A stretch of 64,000 bases of DNA from Selaginella moellendorffii (lineage: Eukaryota > Streptophyta > Lycopodiopsida > Selaginellales > Selaginellaceae): contig NW_003314410.1 of the NCBI RefSeq assembly GCF_000143415.4, positions 202,676-266,675 on the forward strand, in the 5' to 3' direction. The notes beneath the pieces were generated by a model that saw only the letters and a program-made list of their open reading frames with translations, did no database searches and was not told the origin of the DNA. The position numbers were made by a program, and so were the translations under genes. Numbering within the stretch: the stretch's first letter is position 1; every line of letters starts with the position of its first letter. This document shows, piece by piece, positions 1-11,097 of this stretch.

Positions 1-1600
1 GAGGAAGAGCTGTCGTATAGCTGTTAGTATGCTGTTTCGGCCTGGCGTGTTATTCGCAAACCGATGTAGCGTGAAAAAGTCCGTACTGCAGAATATTGCG
101 TCCGCCACGTGGTGACATTCATTCGGCCACCATAATTATGTTGCTATTATGGACATCCGATGGGCACCCAATGTGATGGTTTCAGTGGTCATATTTTGCA
201 CATCCCATGGTATGGACCATGACTCCTGTCATTTTGAGGGGAGGACTGCCTCTCGTTGGATAGGGTGCCATGGTGCAGTTAGTATTGGTACTGAAAAAGC
301 AATAACAAAAGTGATTCACAATTGAAACAGTTAGATGGTTGTATTTTCTCTTGATGACAAGATTTATAAGGAGGTTTTGACATGTAATATATACAGTCAA
401 GTGTAATAAACATGAGGAAGTTTCTATTGTCAATTTTTTAATTATAAATAATGACATTTTTTTGCTTGAGAATTTTGTCAGGTCTCATGGAAGAGCAAGA
501 AGGGATAAATGGACAATCTATCCCGACTCTTCTTCAATATCTGATAACAAGGAACTAAAATAGAGGTATATAATTTTATGTAAATTCTTAAGCATTTGAG
601 GAATTCCAACATTTCTTGGATTTTAGAGGTTTTTAACAATATAACTACTTTTTATTTGTGGATGCACTTGACAATTTGTGAGACCAAAACAATGGATTAC
701 TTGACATCTTATTTACAGATTTAAAAGCTAACATTATACAAATATATGAGGTTTGTTGATGTAAATTGGAGAGGTATATACAATAGAATATTAGAGGTAC
801 TTCATCATGTTTGCACTAATATTGCCATGTAAAGGTACTACATGGGAATTATGAATGATTCAAGCTGTTGAACAGCAAAATACTGTTTTATCTGATGTCA
901 AATTTGTGAAGCTTTTTAGTTATATATGACCCTACAAGGCTCACACAAAGCTACTTGTCTAGGATTCAGAGGTGGATATATACCTCTTGCTTTTAATAAA
1001 TAAGCTTCATATCTTTAACCAAGAAGTGAATTTTCAAATTGGCACAACTAATAACTATTAATGCTTCACTACTAGAGTTGTGCTTCACCAACTCTATATA
1101 GACCAATATCTCTTTAGTTAATGGATCACTCCTATATAAAAGCCCATTGAAGGAAGTACTATCCATAAAAGCAAGACATTTATCCAAGCTCACAATCAAG
1201 TTCTTTACCCTCTAAGCATGTTCTAACTTTGTTAAGCCAAATGCATACCAGCATATATCTAGCTTTGCAAGGCTAAACAAATACCACCAAAACTAGCAAA
1301 TACAAATAAAAGGGCCAAAAATATTTAAATTAAAGTATGATTTAACTTATATAATAACACCTGGATCTCTTTATTAAGGATATAAGGGTTTATAGTATAG
1401 TGATACTAATACAATCTTAAGTTTCTTTTATTATTACATTTTCATTTATCATCATAAATAATTTCTGATTTCTATTCTTGTGTGTCTTATAATGATAATA
1501 AAATGGAAAATTCTTATCTTATTTTAATTATTATTAAATTTTTATTCTATTTTAATTAAGAACAGTTAATTTCATTCTAATTTAATTTTAAAATTCTTAT
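1..1600. other. AT-rich spacer; left edge matches the MTPSL promoter
   Basis: No gene is recognised; all ORFs are short and match no family I know. The first ~30 bases (gaggaagagctgtcgtatag...) closely match the intergenic promoter segments at about 6548 and 11013, between the MTPSL and aminotransferase genes. The window therefore probably begins inside another copy of that promoter. The rest is AT-rich with runs of A/T. Confidence 0.5.
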
Positions 1601-1619
1601 GAGGTTATAATTTAGAGGA

Positions 1620-2930
1620 AGCCATTTTTTGCCCCAATTTGGTGTTCTCTCACTATCTCCACACAACATGGTAAGGCTAAGTGATCTTAGTCCCATGCAA
1701 ACCATATTTTCATTGATTTTCTTTTATTCCAAGCATGTGGGGTGAAAATGACGAGAAAAGGGGAAACCCAAAGAAGGGATCCTCCAAATGTGGATAATGC
1801 TTTATTCTTGTTGTGCCTTAGCGCATGAGTAAGTCAAGAGAATGATCATAGAGATTGTCTATGTTTCATTCCTATCCTTCTTCTAGCTGGAGCTCTTCCT
1901 TCACACCTATCCAACATAATCAATGCAATCAATAGTAGTAGCAATAACAATAATAATATATGCAACTTGTCACAGCTCAAATCCCTTGACTGAGTGCTAA
2001 CACATGCATCAGCTCACATACTCTTGGACCATCTTTTGTAAAACCACACAACATCACCGAACACACACCAACATAATCAACTCTAACTCCCAAAGGGATG
2101 CATGTGAGTGGTTAGCTTTTTGTGTTTCCTATTTACAATGCTCACTCTCTAGTTGTTTTTCCTAGTCACAACTCAATACATTTATTACATTAGTGTCTAG
2201 ACAATGCTCAGCAAGTAGATTTTTTGGAAGCCTTTGACACTACACTCTCTTGACAGACTCTTTAACATCTTCTAAAGATCCAATGATGGATTGCTATCAA
2301 GAGGTGGCAGCTTGTGTATTGCCACATGAGCCATCAATAATGTTTATTTCTTTAAAGTTTTTCATAGCTAAAATATCTCTATGCAGACTCTATCACTTGC
2401 TATGTTCAACAACATGCAGCAAACAACCTCTAGTCTCTAGCACCCCAAAGTGGCAAGAAATGTAGCAAATCCCCCCATGAAAACTCTTCCAAGGAGAGTA
2501 CTTTAGCCATTGACGATAATGCTATACTCTAAGTGTATCACTATTTCAATTGCATACCATGAATATAGCTTAGGAAACCTTGCATGAAGATTACAAAGAT
2601 TATGTATATATTAGAGTGCTTGGAATGGGGAGGCATTTACTGGATAAATACTTTTATGTCAGAGATGGCACAATATGGCATTTATGACATGCTCCAACAT
2701 CCTCCACACAACCTACTAGTCAATCAATTTACACTACTTAATGCCTTTGTGAAGCAATTTTGCAAGATGCAAAGAACATTAGTGCATGTTGAGACTCTCA
2801 AGTTTAGAGAGAGCTCTCTAAAGTCTTGCTTTTGGAATGTTATGATTGCATGGGTTACAATTTGCAACAAAAGCAATAAAAAACCATTTTCGGTCATTTA
2901 TCTATACAACACAAGCTAACACTTGACACA
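1620..2930. repeat. Decayed dispersed repeat, copy 1
   Basis: This segment is recognisably similar to 7490-8640. Shared blocks include the stretch around gggatcctccaaatgtgg (1776 and 7654), a block near 2250-2370 matching ~8140-8260, and one near 2760-2830 matching ~8480-8550. Both copies are AT-rich with many transition differences and no intact reading frame. It is probably an old transposable element. Element type and boundaries are not determined. Confidence 0.6.
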
Positions 2931-4939
2931 CACACTACCAAAAACAAACATATACGTCTTGGCAGTGAGAGAAAAATGCTTATGGTTTTTTTTTTCTTTG
3001 TAGAATTTATCATTATATTAATATTGTCATTTCTTTCTTATAAGTGTATATACCAGTGGCAAGATGCCATCTCTAACACCAGGCAATGTTTTCAATCAAA
3101 TTCTGTAAGAAGAAGATATTAGCTTGCAAGATATTCAACACCAATAATGCAATGAGGAGGTGGTTATTGATGTTGGCAAGGACAATATAAAAGATGAAAA
3201 AGATAACTCGTATCTAGATGAGAACTAAAAGAAATAAAAAACATACTAGAATTTCCACCATTTATTCTAATATCTAGTTCATGTAAAAAATGTTGTTTTC
3301 TATTGCTTCCATCCTTGATACTTTTCCATAAGTCAACTACTTCTCATTTCTGATAGTGAAGATGATCGAACAGAAGAAGATTCATCACATTTGGTTCTAG
3401 TTTATGATAAGAGTGACATGCAACCATTTACAGATTTAATATATCTTCTAGAGGCTAAAGATGTACCAAAGTAAGTTTTTCATATGTTTTGTTGTATGTC
3501 TTTCTAACAATTGTATATATAGGTTTAAATGTATACAAGACAATTGGTTGCAAGTGTGTAAGTAGGACATACAAAAAGTTTAGATAGTGTCACAAGCGAA
3601 CATAAGATTTTAATTGCTATAAGTAGAGGAGATTAGTGCTATTGAACATGCAACAAGAGTTATGGAGATCATTACCTTGGAATCCCATGATGACAACATA
3701 ATAGCCATGGTAATATGGTTGAAAACTAAGGTCCTTGGGTAGTATGGAATGGGAGATGTAGAGCATAGTGGAGATAGTGGCTTACAAGGAGCTCTTTTCT
3801 ATATTGGGTTCTCAATAAAAATGCAATATTATCTTAGCAAGAGTGATAATGCAAACAAATATTGTGGAGGCTGACTATAAAGCTCTTTTCTGTGATGGAG
3901 GTATTAATGTTGTGGTGGAAAACTCATGTGATCCAAATGATTATGCTATTATATAGACTGCAAGACATTGGTACTTGGAAAGATTGTAGTATAACAATAC
4001 AGGCATTTTCAACTAAACAAGGATATCATAGACAAGCTATTAAGGTTTTTTAAAGTTCTGGAACAAAGTATAACCAATGTTTATATTTCCTAGTGGAGCA
4101 TATAGTGTTGTGTTCATACCAAGAGGCTAGGAGAAAACTTAAGTTGGAGTTGGTGAATGTATATATTCTATATACTTTTGCTTCAATTAAAAGTCTTTTA
4201 TTTCCTAGATAGTGGTAAATAATAAGTTCTCACACCTGAAGCCTCTTTTAAAACTAGATTGTCATACTCCTCAATTTTAAGTGAAGTATGCATGTGATAT
4301 TGCTATAGCAATTGTGTGGGAAATGAGAACCATTTATGCCAAATGCCTACGACAAAATGCATTCCATGGGACATTATAGCAAATACCAAGAAATGTGAAT
4401 AACACTTGATTTGCTTTTCCAAGAAAGTCAAGTTTGTGTGTTTGCCGATGATGCCTCATATTGGCATCCAAACAAACTCCAATCTCAGATGACTTTACAA
4501 GAAGCTGATCAAAAAATGGTATGAATTATAAGTTGAATATATTAAGATCTTTTAGCTATACTTTTTTATAGGCCATGTTTATTAGTTGGCTATTGTTCAA
4601 ATGTTTTGAAGCTCAAACATAAATCTCTTGATTGTGTAATATAACTACACTAACAATGGTTGCAAAGAAGATTCTAGATCCATGCAACAAAAAGCTATTA
4701 TGAGATAGCCTTTGTGAAATGAACTTGAAGTTGTGTGCTCCTTGAATTTAGGATAGAGTGAACATGGTGTAAGCCATTGTAAGTCTCCAAATTATAGATG
4801 AAAAGAAGGTAGTGAAGGAGATACTAGAAAACTTGGTAATCACTTGTCGCTACTAAGTTTTGAAGATGGCTTTACAGGACTTTAATGGCAATTTATTATA
4901 AAGCATATAGCAATTGAAATGAAAACTTATAGAGGTTTT
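2931..4939. other. AT-rich, probably TE-derived spacer without a recognised gene
   Basis: Only short ORFs are present, none assignable to a protein family. Composition and location between repeat copies suggest decayed transposon sequence. No RNA gene or promoter is recognised. Confidence 0.4.
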
Positions 4940-5001
4940 GAGTATAACTCTTCCAAATGGTTAAATAACTAAAGTAGAATAAAAAAATCCAGTTGCTTAC
5001 A
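4940..5001 (+). repeat. 3' terminal fragment of a decayed LTR
   Basis: The final bases (ttaaataactaaagtagaat ... gttgcttaca) match the 3' end of the LTRs that end at 52262, 57766 and 63690 (taaagtagaatgg ... gtcgcttaca). The bases after it, aataataaataattttgt, recur immediately after the decayed LTR that ends at 9460. The LTR end was therefore inside the segment duplicated together with the terpene synthase gene. Confidence 0.6.
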
Positions 5002-5104
5002 AATAATAAATAATTTTGTAAACTTACAAAGTTAGCGTGGCTTCTTCTTTTCATACTTTTCTTATTTGAAATATTCATCAATATTCAAAAGGCTTACCGT
5101 TGAC

Positions 5105-5285
5105 AAGATTGAGGCCTTTGCACTTTCATGAGTTCTTCGTGTTTGCAAGGTTATTGCAAAGCGATGTAAGCTCGGTTTCCTTACTGGGTCATGGATCTGC
5201 TGGAGTTGCACTAGTTCCTGGCTCTGTGTTCTTTGGTTATGAGAGTCGGGTAGCTTTTTGTGAACTTTGGTAGTAGCGGAAACTC
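5105..5285 (+). pseudogene. Aminotransferase 3' fragment (array copy 1)
   Basis: This piece resembles the last exons of the intact aminotransferase at 11098-12749. It shows the VFARL-like segment near 5140 and a GVALVPGS segment near 5205, followed by a degraded version of the terminal FCKE region. Upstream exons are absent. It lies just downstream of the MTPSL 3' end, the same convergent arrangement as the intact pair. It shares its internal deletions with the fragment at 9510-9700, so the two were duplicated as a unit. Confidence 0.65.
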
Positions 5286-5345
5286 TTTTGCTTGCTCTGC
5301 ATCTTAACAGGAAACTTTATGTTTTATTTTTCATGGCCTTTTCAT

Positions 5346-6452
5346 TCAAACTTGCAGATGGGGATGAGTTGGTTTGTACTCGGGGAGTATGATAGTCTGC
5401 GTATCATGAAACAACCAAGTCCCACTGAATGGCTCTCCTGTTACAAATGGATTATCAACACCGTGGTACCGAGCTGTGAGGTAGTGCCAACGTAGGTTTC
5501 CAGGGATGAATGCCGGAATCGCTCTAAGGTACGCCAGAAAGTCGTGGTTGCCAGATTCCATCGCTTTCCTCGTCAGGATCTCGTGGTAATACATGAATTC
5601 TTGTTCTTTTTCCTGAATCATGGCGTTCGCCTTATCGACTGCCTGTTGAACAGAGCGAACGGTGTGGTCCGTGAAGAGCAAGAGAAAAATTATGTTCTTG
5701 AAAGTTTTCTTCCTCAGCTCCTTTGGGAATGAAAAGATGTCGTTCACCAGCCAGATGTGATCAAACATGGCATCTATCGCCCGGAGGTACTCCTCGCTTT
5801 CCAGATCCTTGTCTCTCAGCTCCACTCCGAGGCACATCTGCGTGAAGTTAAGCATCGGCTTGACAACGAAGTCCTCCCGGCGATGCACAGCGTAAGACTC
5901 TTTCGTGAACTCCTCTTCGTCGACTTTGGCCGAGTAGCAGCCAACAAATTTCCTGTACGAGACGAGCAGCCGCTGGAAGAGGAGCGGCGACATAAGCTTC
6001 CGCAGATCTGGGACGAGCTCGGCTTGGGCGACGAGCACGGGCTTATTGGGAACTTGGGCGATGGATCTTTGACCGGAGGCAAGGCTCATGTAAGCTTCCA
6101 GGATCTCGTCCCGCTGCGAAGGCTCCTCGTCGACAGCATCGTCGAGAATGGTGATGAGCCAGGTGTACTTGGCGGCCGCTAGAGCGTGCCTGGAGTCGCC
6201 CCAAGGCACAACAAAGGTGCCGTAGAGTGGCGTCCTGCACTGGGTAAAGTATTTCTTATCGGCAGCGGCATTGGTGGCATTGATCTTGAGGAAGCGAAAG
6301 GCCCAATCGTTCGCCTGTTTGGAGACGGAGACGTAGTTTGGGTGGCACTGCAATGGCAGCGAGCAGCGAATTTGAGGCAAGTAGATGCTCTTGCAGGCGA
6401 GGAGCTGCTCCAGAATTTGGAGACGATAGATAGAAGGCGCGGCCATTATCAT
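5346..6452 (-). CDS. Microbial terpene synthase-like protein (MTPSL), copy 1
   Basis: An uninterrupted 368-residue ORF. It carries both metal-binding signatures of class I terpene synthases: DDAVD (DDxxD) at residues 104-108 and the NSE motif NDIFSFPKE at 237-245. Length, intronless layout and lack of a plant N-terminal alpha-domain place it with the microbial-type terpene synthases known from Selaginella and other non-seed plants. These ionise an isoprenyl diphosphate (usually FPP or GPP) to mono- or sesquiterpenes in the cytosol. No transit peptide is obvious. ATG codons at 6452 and 6446 are both in frame. It is divergent from an aminotransferase fragment 177 bp away. It is very similar to copy 2; differences are scattered substitutions and both motifs are intact, so it looks functional. 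Substrate and product cannot be read from sequence. Confidence 0.9.
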   Translation of the reverse strand: MIMAAPSIYRLQILEQLLACKSIYLPQIRCSLPLQCHPNYVSVSKQANDWAFRFLKINATNAAADKKYFTQCRTPLYGTFVVPWGDSRHALAAAKYTWLITILDDAVDEEPSQRDEILEAYMSLASGQRSIAQVPNKPVLVAQAELVPDLRKLMSPLLFQRLLVSYRKFVGCYSAKVDEEEFTKESYAVHRREDFVVKPMLNFTQMCLGVELRDKDLESEEYLRAIDAMFDHIWLVNDIFSFPKELRKKTFKNIIFLLLFTDHTVRSVQQAVDKANAMIQEKEQEFMYYHEILTRKAMESGNHDFLAYLRAIPAFIPGNLRWHYLTARYHGVDNPFVTGEPFSGTWLFHDTQTIILPEYKPTHPHLQV

Positions 6453-6629
6453 TCACTCTGGAGAAGAAAGAGCTAAGGGCCCTGCTTTATTGAGGCCTTG
6501 TGACATTTGATCTCCCTATTGAGGGGTGAACAGCGAGATAAACGTGACGAAGAGCTGTTGTATAGCTGTTAGAGACCTGTAGGTCGTTAGTACGACTCCA
6601 TGAACCTCATTAAATAACCACATCTTCTC
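6453..6629. promoter_or_regulatory. Shared divergent promoter, MTPSL copy 1 / aminotransferase copy 2
   Basis: 177 bp separate the two divergent start codons. The segment is conserved with 10875-11097. It contains one copy of the motif gacatttgatctccctattg that is duplicated in the second promoter. No clear TATA box was assigned. Confidence 0.5.
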
Positions 6630-7400
6630 ATGGAAGAGGAGCTAGCGCACAGGACACGGTCGTTCAAGCCGTCACCGATCCAGAAGCTCTCGCATCTCGC
6701 TCAGCAGCGCAATGCGATCAACTTAGCGGAAGGTAAAACTGATATTCTCGGGTGTTTGTGTTCTAGCGGAGAGGTTTCCCAGGGTTTCCAGATTTCCCAG
6801 CTCCGCCAGAGGTGAAGGAGGCCGCAAGGGATGCCATTGGAGCAGACTTCAATCAGTACAGGTGGTTTGGGAGCTCGTTTTGCATGGTTTCTTACATTTC
6901 TTTTTCACAAGGCATGTACAAGGTGTTTGCAACAAAGTGGCCGAGCATTTTGAGCATTTCCAGGGTGTGAAGGTTGACTCCAAGTCCGACATTGTGCTTT
7001 GCTGCGGTCAATCGGAAGCTCTCGCTGCCGTGACTTTCGCTAGTGAGTTCGAACAGATCTTCATTTTCACTCTTGGTCCTCTTCTTTTAGTTGTTGATCG
7101 TGACGACGAAGTGATTCTTTTGGAACCGGTCTATGAGACGTACGAATCTTGCATCATAATGGCTGGAGGCAAGCCAGTTGAGCCAACTGGCTGATGAATC
7201 TTCATCGCTAATATACTTTCCTTCTCTGTTGCCATACAGGTTTTCGTGCCTTTAACGCCTCTGCTGTGGACGTTGGATTCAGAGAAGCTCAAAAGGAGCA
7301 TCACCTCTAGAACCAAGGCGATTGTGATTAACAGGTATCTTGAGTAGCTTTCCTTGTGTCCTGGACTCGGTCAGCCCTCAATCTGACAATCTGACTGGAG
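6630..7400 (+). pseudogene. Aminotransferase 5' fragment (array copy 2)
   Basis: The start codon and the first exons match the intact gene at 11098: PIQKLSHLAQQRNAINLAEG, then APPEVKEAARDAIGADFNQY, then the CGQSEALAA and GDEVILLEPVYETYE-like blocks. Homology fades at about 7400, just after the exon ending in AIVIN, where the NPTG-encoding exon should start and is degraded. AT-rich TE sequence follows. The PLP-lysine exon is missing, so no active enzyme can be made. The matching 3' end is at 9510-9700, implying that one gene was split by about 2.1 kb of inserted repeat DNA. Confidence 0.8.
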
Positions 7401-7489
7401 CGATATATGGCATTGTAGCCGTACACTTGGCTCTCACACTTTTATTTTATTTTAATATAGTCTAATTTCATTTTATTATGACAATAATC

Positions 7490-8640
7490 TAGGGTTAGGG
7501 CCACCCCTGTTTAGGGTTTGGTGTAATTATGATTACACTTTTGCCTTTTATTCTCCTGCTATCTTCATCATGTAGGTGTTCTAGCATTTTCATTGCTTTT
7601 CTTTTGTTTTAGGCACATGGGTTAAAAATGATGAAAAGAGGGGAAACCTAAAGGAGGGATCCTCCAAATGTGGGTAATGCTCTATTGTTGTTATGCCTTA
7701 GCACATGAGCAAGTTTAGAGAATGATTATAAAAAACCCTCTCACCCATATACAGTCTACATCCCATTCCCATCCTTCTTCTAATTGGAGGTTTTCTTTCA
7801 CACTTGTCCAACATGATTAATGTGAGCAACAGTAGCAACAACAATAATAACAATATACACAATTTCAAATCTCTTGATTGAATACCAACACACGCATTGG
7901 CTTGCATACTCCTAGACCATCTTCTTTTTTAAGGCCACATAACATCACCAAGCACACACCAACATGGTCAACTCCAACTCTCAAAAGGATGTATGTGAGT
8001 GGTTAACTTTTTGTGTTTCCTATTTGCAATGCTCACTTTTTAATGGTTTTTTTTAGTCACAATTTGATACATTTGCCACACTAGTGTCTAGACAACACTT
8101 GACAAGTAGATTTTCTAGCCCCTAGCACTACACTCTCTTGATGGGCTCCTTAACATCTTTTGAAGGTCTAATGATGGATTGCTATTGAGAGGTGGTAGCT
8201 TATGCATTGCCAACTGAGCCATCAGTAAGATTTATTTCTTTGAAGTTTTTCATAGCTAAAATGTCTCCATTCAGACTCTAGGTGGCTAACATTAAGAACC
8301 TTGCGTGAAGATTATAAAGATCATGGATATCAAGTTTAAGCTATCAGAGTGTTTAGAATAGAGTAGTGTGTACTAGATAAATGCTTTTATTCAAGAGATG
8401 ACACAATATGATATTTGTGATATGCTCCAATGTCCTTCACACAACTTACTGGCCAATTTATTTACACCACTTGATGCTTTTGTGAAGTAGTTTTGCAAGA
8501 TATAAGGAATATCAATGCATGTTGAGACTCAAGTTTGGAGAGAGCTCTTTGAAACTTTGCTTTTGGAATACTATGATTACATAGGCTATAATTTGCAAAA
8601 GTGAAATAGAAAACTATCTTTAGTTATCTATTTATACAAT
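7490..8640. repeat. Decayed dispersed repeat, copy 2
   Basis: Counterpart of 1620-2930, colinear over several blocks at an offset near 5.9 kb. It lies between the two halves of aminotransferase copy 2, so it, or a composite of it and the neighbouring LTR relic, split that gene. No coding capacity is left. Confidence 0.6.
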
Positions 8641-8646
8641 ACATAG

Positions 8647-9460
8647 TAAGAGAGGTTTATGGAATTAGTTTGGCCAAAAAAGGCTAATGTGACCAAGGAA
8701 AGCTACACTTAATATAACCCATGTGAATATAAATAGACGAGTGGGGTAATTTAGTGACGTGTTCAAAAATTAATTGCTCCCCCCAAAAGATGAAATGATT
8801 GATGCTTGCAATACTTACTTGGATACCTTATGTAGCTCATTAGAACCTAGTTTTAGTTACATGGCTAGAGCACTCTAGTGGTGGAAGGTGGGGGGAGTAC
8901 CCATGAAACTCATGTTATGCCACAATGAAACTCATGTTATGTCACAATGTTTCAAAATGTCATTCTAAAATCCTAGATTATAGAATGGAAAAGGAGTAAT
9001 TTTTTTGCTTAGTGATTAAAAATATGATTACATAGTGAAGAAGTTCTAAAAGTTAATGGAATTTAATGGATGGGTCTTTAAACCCTAGACCAGTGGTGGT
9101 GTTAATAAGCATTGCCATAAATGAAAATAAACTTGGTGGGGATCGAAAAATGAATATTAGAGAATGGTGTTCTTTATGTCTTGAGACATCTTAAAGATGC
9201 TAAGATATAGTCATTGGATGACTACTCATAAATAGATGGCCTAGTTTGGAAAAATGAGATTGTGGTACAAATGGTCTTGGAAATATTAAAAATGTATATA
9301 ACCTTCATGTAGGATTTTACATGTGAAACACTTAGACCAAGTGTGAGGTCAATATAATCGTGAGAACACATATAAAGCTAGCAAATGCCCTAAATTGAGG
9401 TTAAATGGTCAAAAACATAATTAAATGACTGAACTAGAATGCAAAATTTATTCATTTATA
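8647..9460 (+). repeat. AT-decayed solo LTR relic of the family intact at 50.7, 55.9 and 61.8 kb
   Basis: Aligns along its length with the 3' half of the young LTRs. Shared blocks include tacttacttggatacc, catggctagagcac, ggtggaaggtgggg/gagtaccca and aaatgactgaactagaat, with the end at 9460 (ttcatttata versus gtcgcttaca). Most differences are C-to-T or G-to-A, as expected of long-methylated DNA after deamination. The minisatellite-bearing 5' half is not recognisable. This shows old activity of the same family inside the terpene synthase array. Confidence 0.75.
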
Positions 9461-9509
9461 AATAATAAATAATTTTGTGTGGCAATATTCAAAAAACTTA
9501 CAATTAACT

Positions 9510-9700
9510 AGATTGAGGCCTTTTCACTTTCATGAAAAAATCAAGGTTTTCATGTTTGCAAGGTTAATGCAGAACAATGTAAGCTCAATTTCCTTACTGA
9601 GTTGGTTTCAAGTAGAGTTTATCATGGACCTGCTGGAGTTGCAGTCTGTGTTCTTTGGTTATGAGAATCAGGTAGCTTTTTGTGAACTTTGGTAGTAGCC
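9510..9700 (+). pseudogene. Aminotransferase 3' fragment (array copy 2)
   Basis: Matches the 3' exons of the intact aminotransferase (segments near 9555, 9615 and 9650) and is nearly the twin of 5105-5285. It contains stops and internal deletions. It lies 3' of MTPSL copy 2 in convergent orientation. Confidence 0.65.
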
Positions 9701-9767
9701 GAAACTCTTTTGCTTGCTCTGCATCTTAACAGGAAACTTTATGTTTTATTTTTCATGGCCTTTTCAT

Positions 9768-10874
9768 TCAAACTTGCAGATGGGGATGAGTTGGTTTGTA
9801 CTCGGGGAGTATGATAGTCTGTGTATCATGAAACAACCAAGTCCCACTGAATGGCTCTCCTGTTACAAATGGATTATCAACACCGTGGTACCGAGCTGCG
9901 AGGTAGTGCCAACGTAGATTTCCAGGGATGAAAGCCGGAATCGCTCTAAGGTACGCCAGAAAGTCGTGGTTGCCAGATTCCATCGCTTTCCTCGTCAGGA
10001 TCTCGTGGTAATACATGAATTCTTGTTCTTTTTCCTGAATCATGGCGTTCGCCTTATCAACTGCCTGTTGAACAGAGCGAACGGTGTGGTCCGTGAAGAG
10101 CAAGAGAAAAATTATGTTCTTGAAAGTTTTCTTCCTCAGCTCCTTTGGGAATGAAAAGATGTCGTTCACCAGCCACATATGATCAAACATGGCATCTATT
10201 GCCCGGAGGTACTCCTCGCTTTCCAGATCCTTGTCTCTCAGCTCGACTCCCAGGCACATCTGCGTGAAGTTAAGCATCGGCTTGACAACGTAGTCCTCCC
10301 GGCGATGCACAGCGTAAGACTCTTTCGTGAACTCCTCTTCGTCGACTTTGGCCGAGTAGCAGCCAACAAATTTCCTGTACGAGACGAGCAGCCGCTGGAA
10401 GAGGAGCGGCGACATGAGCTTCCGCAGATCCGGGACGAGCTCGGCTTGGGCGACGAGCACGGGTTTGTTGGGAACTTGGGCGATGGATCTTTGACCGGAG
10501 GCAAGGCTCATGTAAGCTTCCAGGATCTCGTCCCGCTGCGAAGGCTCCTCGTCGACAGCATCGTCGAGAATGGTGATGAGCCAGGTGTACTTGGCGGCCG
10601 CTAGAGCGTGCCTGGAGTTGCCCCAAGGCACAACAAAGGTGCCGTAGAGTGGCATCCTCCACTGGGTGAAGTATTTCTTATCGGCAGCGGCATTGGTGGC
10701 ATTGATCTTGAGGAAGCGAAAGGCCCAATCGTTCGCCTGTCTGGAGACGGAGGCGTAGTCTGGGTGGCACTGCAATGGCAGCGAGCAGCGAATTTGAGGC
10801 AAGTAGATGCTCTTGCAGGCGAGGAGCTGCTCAAGAATTTGGGGACGACAGATAGAAGGCGCGGCCATTCGCAT
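9768..10874 (-). CDS. Microbial terpene synthase-like protein (MTPSL), copy 2
   Basis: A 368-residue uninterrupted ORF, almost identical to copy 1 about 4.4 kb away. DDAVD at residues 104-108 and the NSE motif NDIFSFPKE at 237-245 are both present, so the metal-dependent ionisation site of a class I terpene synthase looks intact. Differences from copy 1 are mostly near the N-terminus plus scattered single changes. It is the only copy whose divergent partner is a complete aminotransferase (start codons 223 bp apart), and its promoter carries a 44 bp tandem duplication. Start ATG is at 10874, with a second in-frame ATG two codons later. The product is unknown. Confidence 0.92.
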   Translation of the reverse strand: MRMAAPSICRPQILEQLLACKSIYLPQIRCSLPLQCHPDYASVSRQANDWAFRFLKINATNAAADKKYFTQWRMPLYGTFVVPWGNSRHALAAAKYTWLITILDDAVDEEPSQRDEILEAYMSLASGQRSIAQVPNKPVLVAQAELVPDLRKLMSPLLFQRLLVSYRKFVGCYSAKVDEEEFTKESYAVHRREDYVVKPMLNFTQMCLGVELRDKDLESEEYLRAIDAMFDHMWLVNDIFSFPKELRKKTFKNIIFLLLFTDHTVRSVQQAVDKANAMIQEKEQEFMYYHEILTRKAMESGNHDFLAYLRAIPAFIPGNLRWHYLAARYHGVDNPFVTGEPFSGTWLFHDTQTIILPEYKPTHPHLQV

Positions 10875-11097
10875 TCACTCTGGAGAAGAACGAGCTTAAG
10901 CCCCTCCTTTATTGAGGCCTAGTGACATTTGATCTCTCTATTGAGGTGTGACCAGCGAGATAAACGTGACATTTGATCTCTCTATTGAGGTGTGACCAGC
11001 GATATAAACGTGAGGAAGAGCTCTTGTATAGCTGTTAGAGGCCTGTAGGTCCTGTTAGTACGACTCCATGAACCTCATTAAATAACCACATCTTCTC
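10875..11097. promoter_or_regulatory. Bidirectional promoter of MTPSL copy 2 and the intact aminotransferase
   Basis: 223 bp lie between the divergent start codons. Two tandem 44 bp units (10924-10967 and 10968-11011, one mismatch seen: gcgagataaacg versus gcgatataaacg) replace the single unit in the sister promoter. A short region driving both genes suggests co-expression, which is inference. Confidence 0.6.
10924..11011. repeat. 44 bp tandem duplication in the bidirectional promoter
   Basis: Two adjacent copies of a unit starting gacatttgatctctctattg with period 44. The equivalent promoter at 6453-6629 has one unit. Confidence 0.85.

Noticed and set aside
5544-6476. Plus-strand ORFs opposite MTPSL copy 1 (and the same opposite copy 2)
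   Set aside because: Antisense shadows of a strongly motif-bearing minus-strand gene; no homology of their own.
7490-7540. Telomere-like repeats (gttaggg, tttaggg)
   Set aside because: Only one or two scattered units; no array.
8647-9460. Repeat-induced point mutation as in fungi
   Set aside because: The AT-shifted pattern is real, but in a plant ordinary deamination of methylated cytosines explains it without a RIP system.
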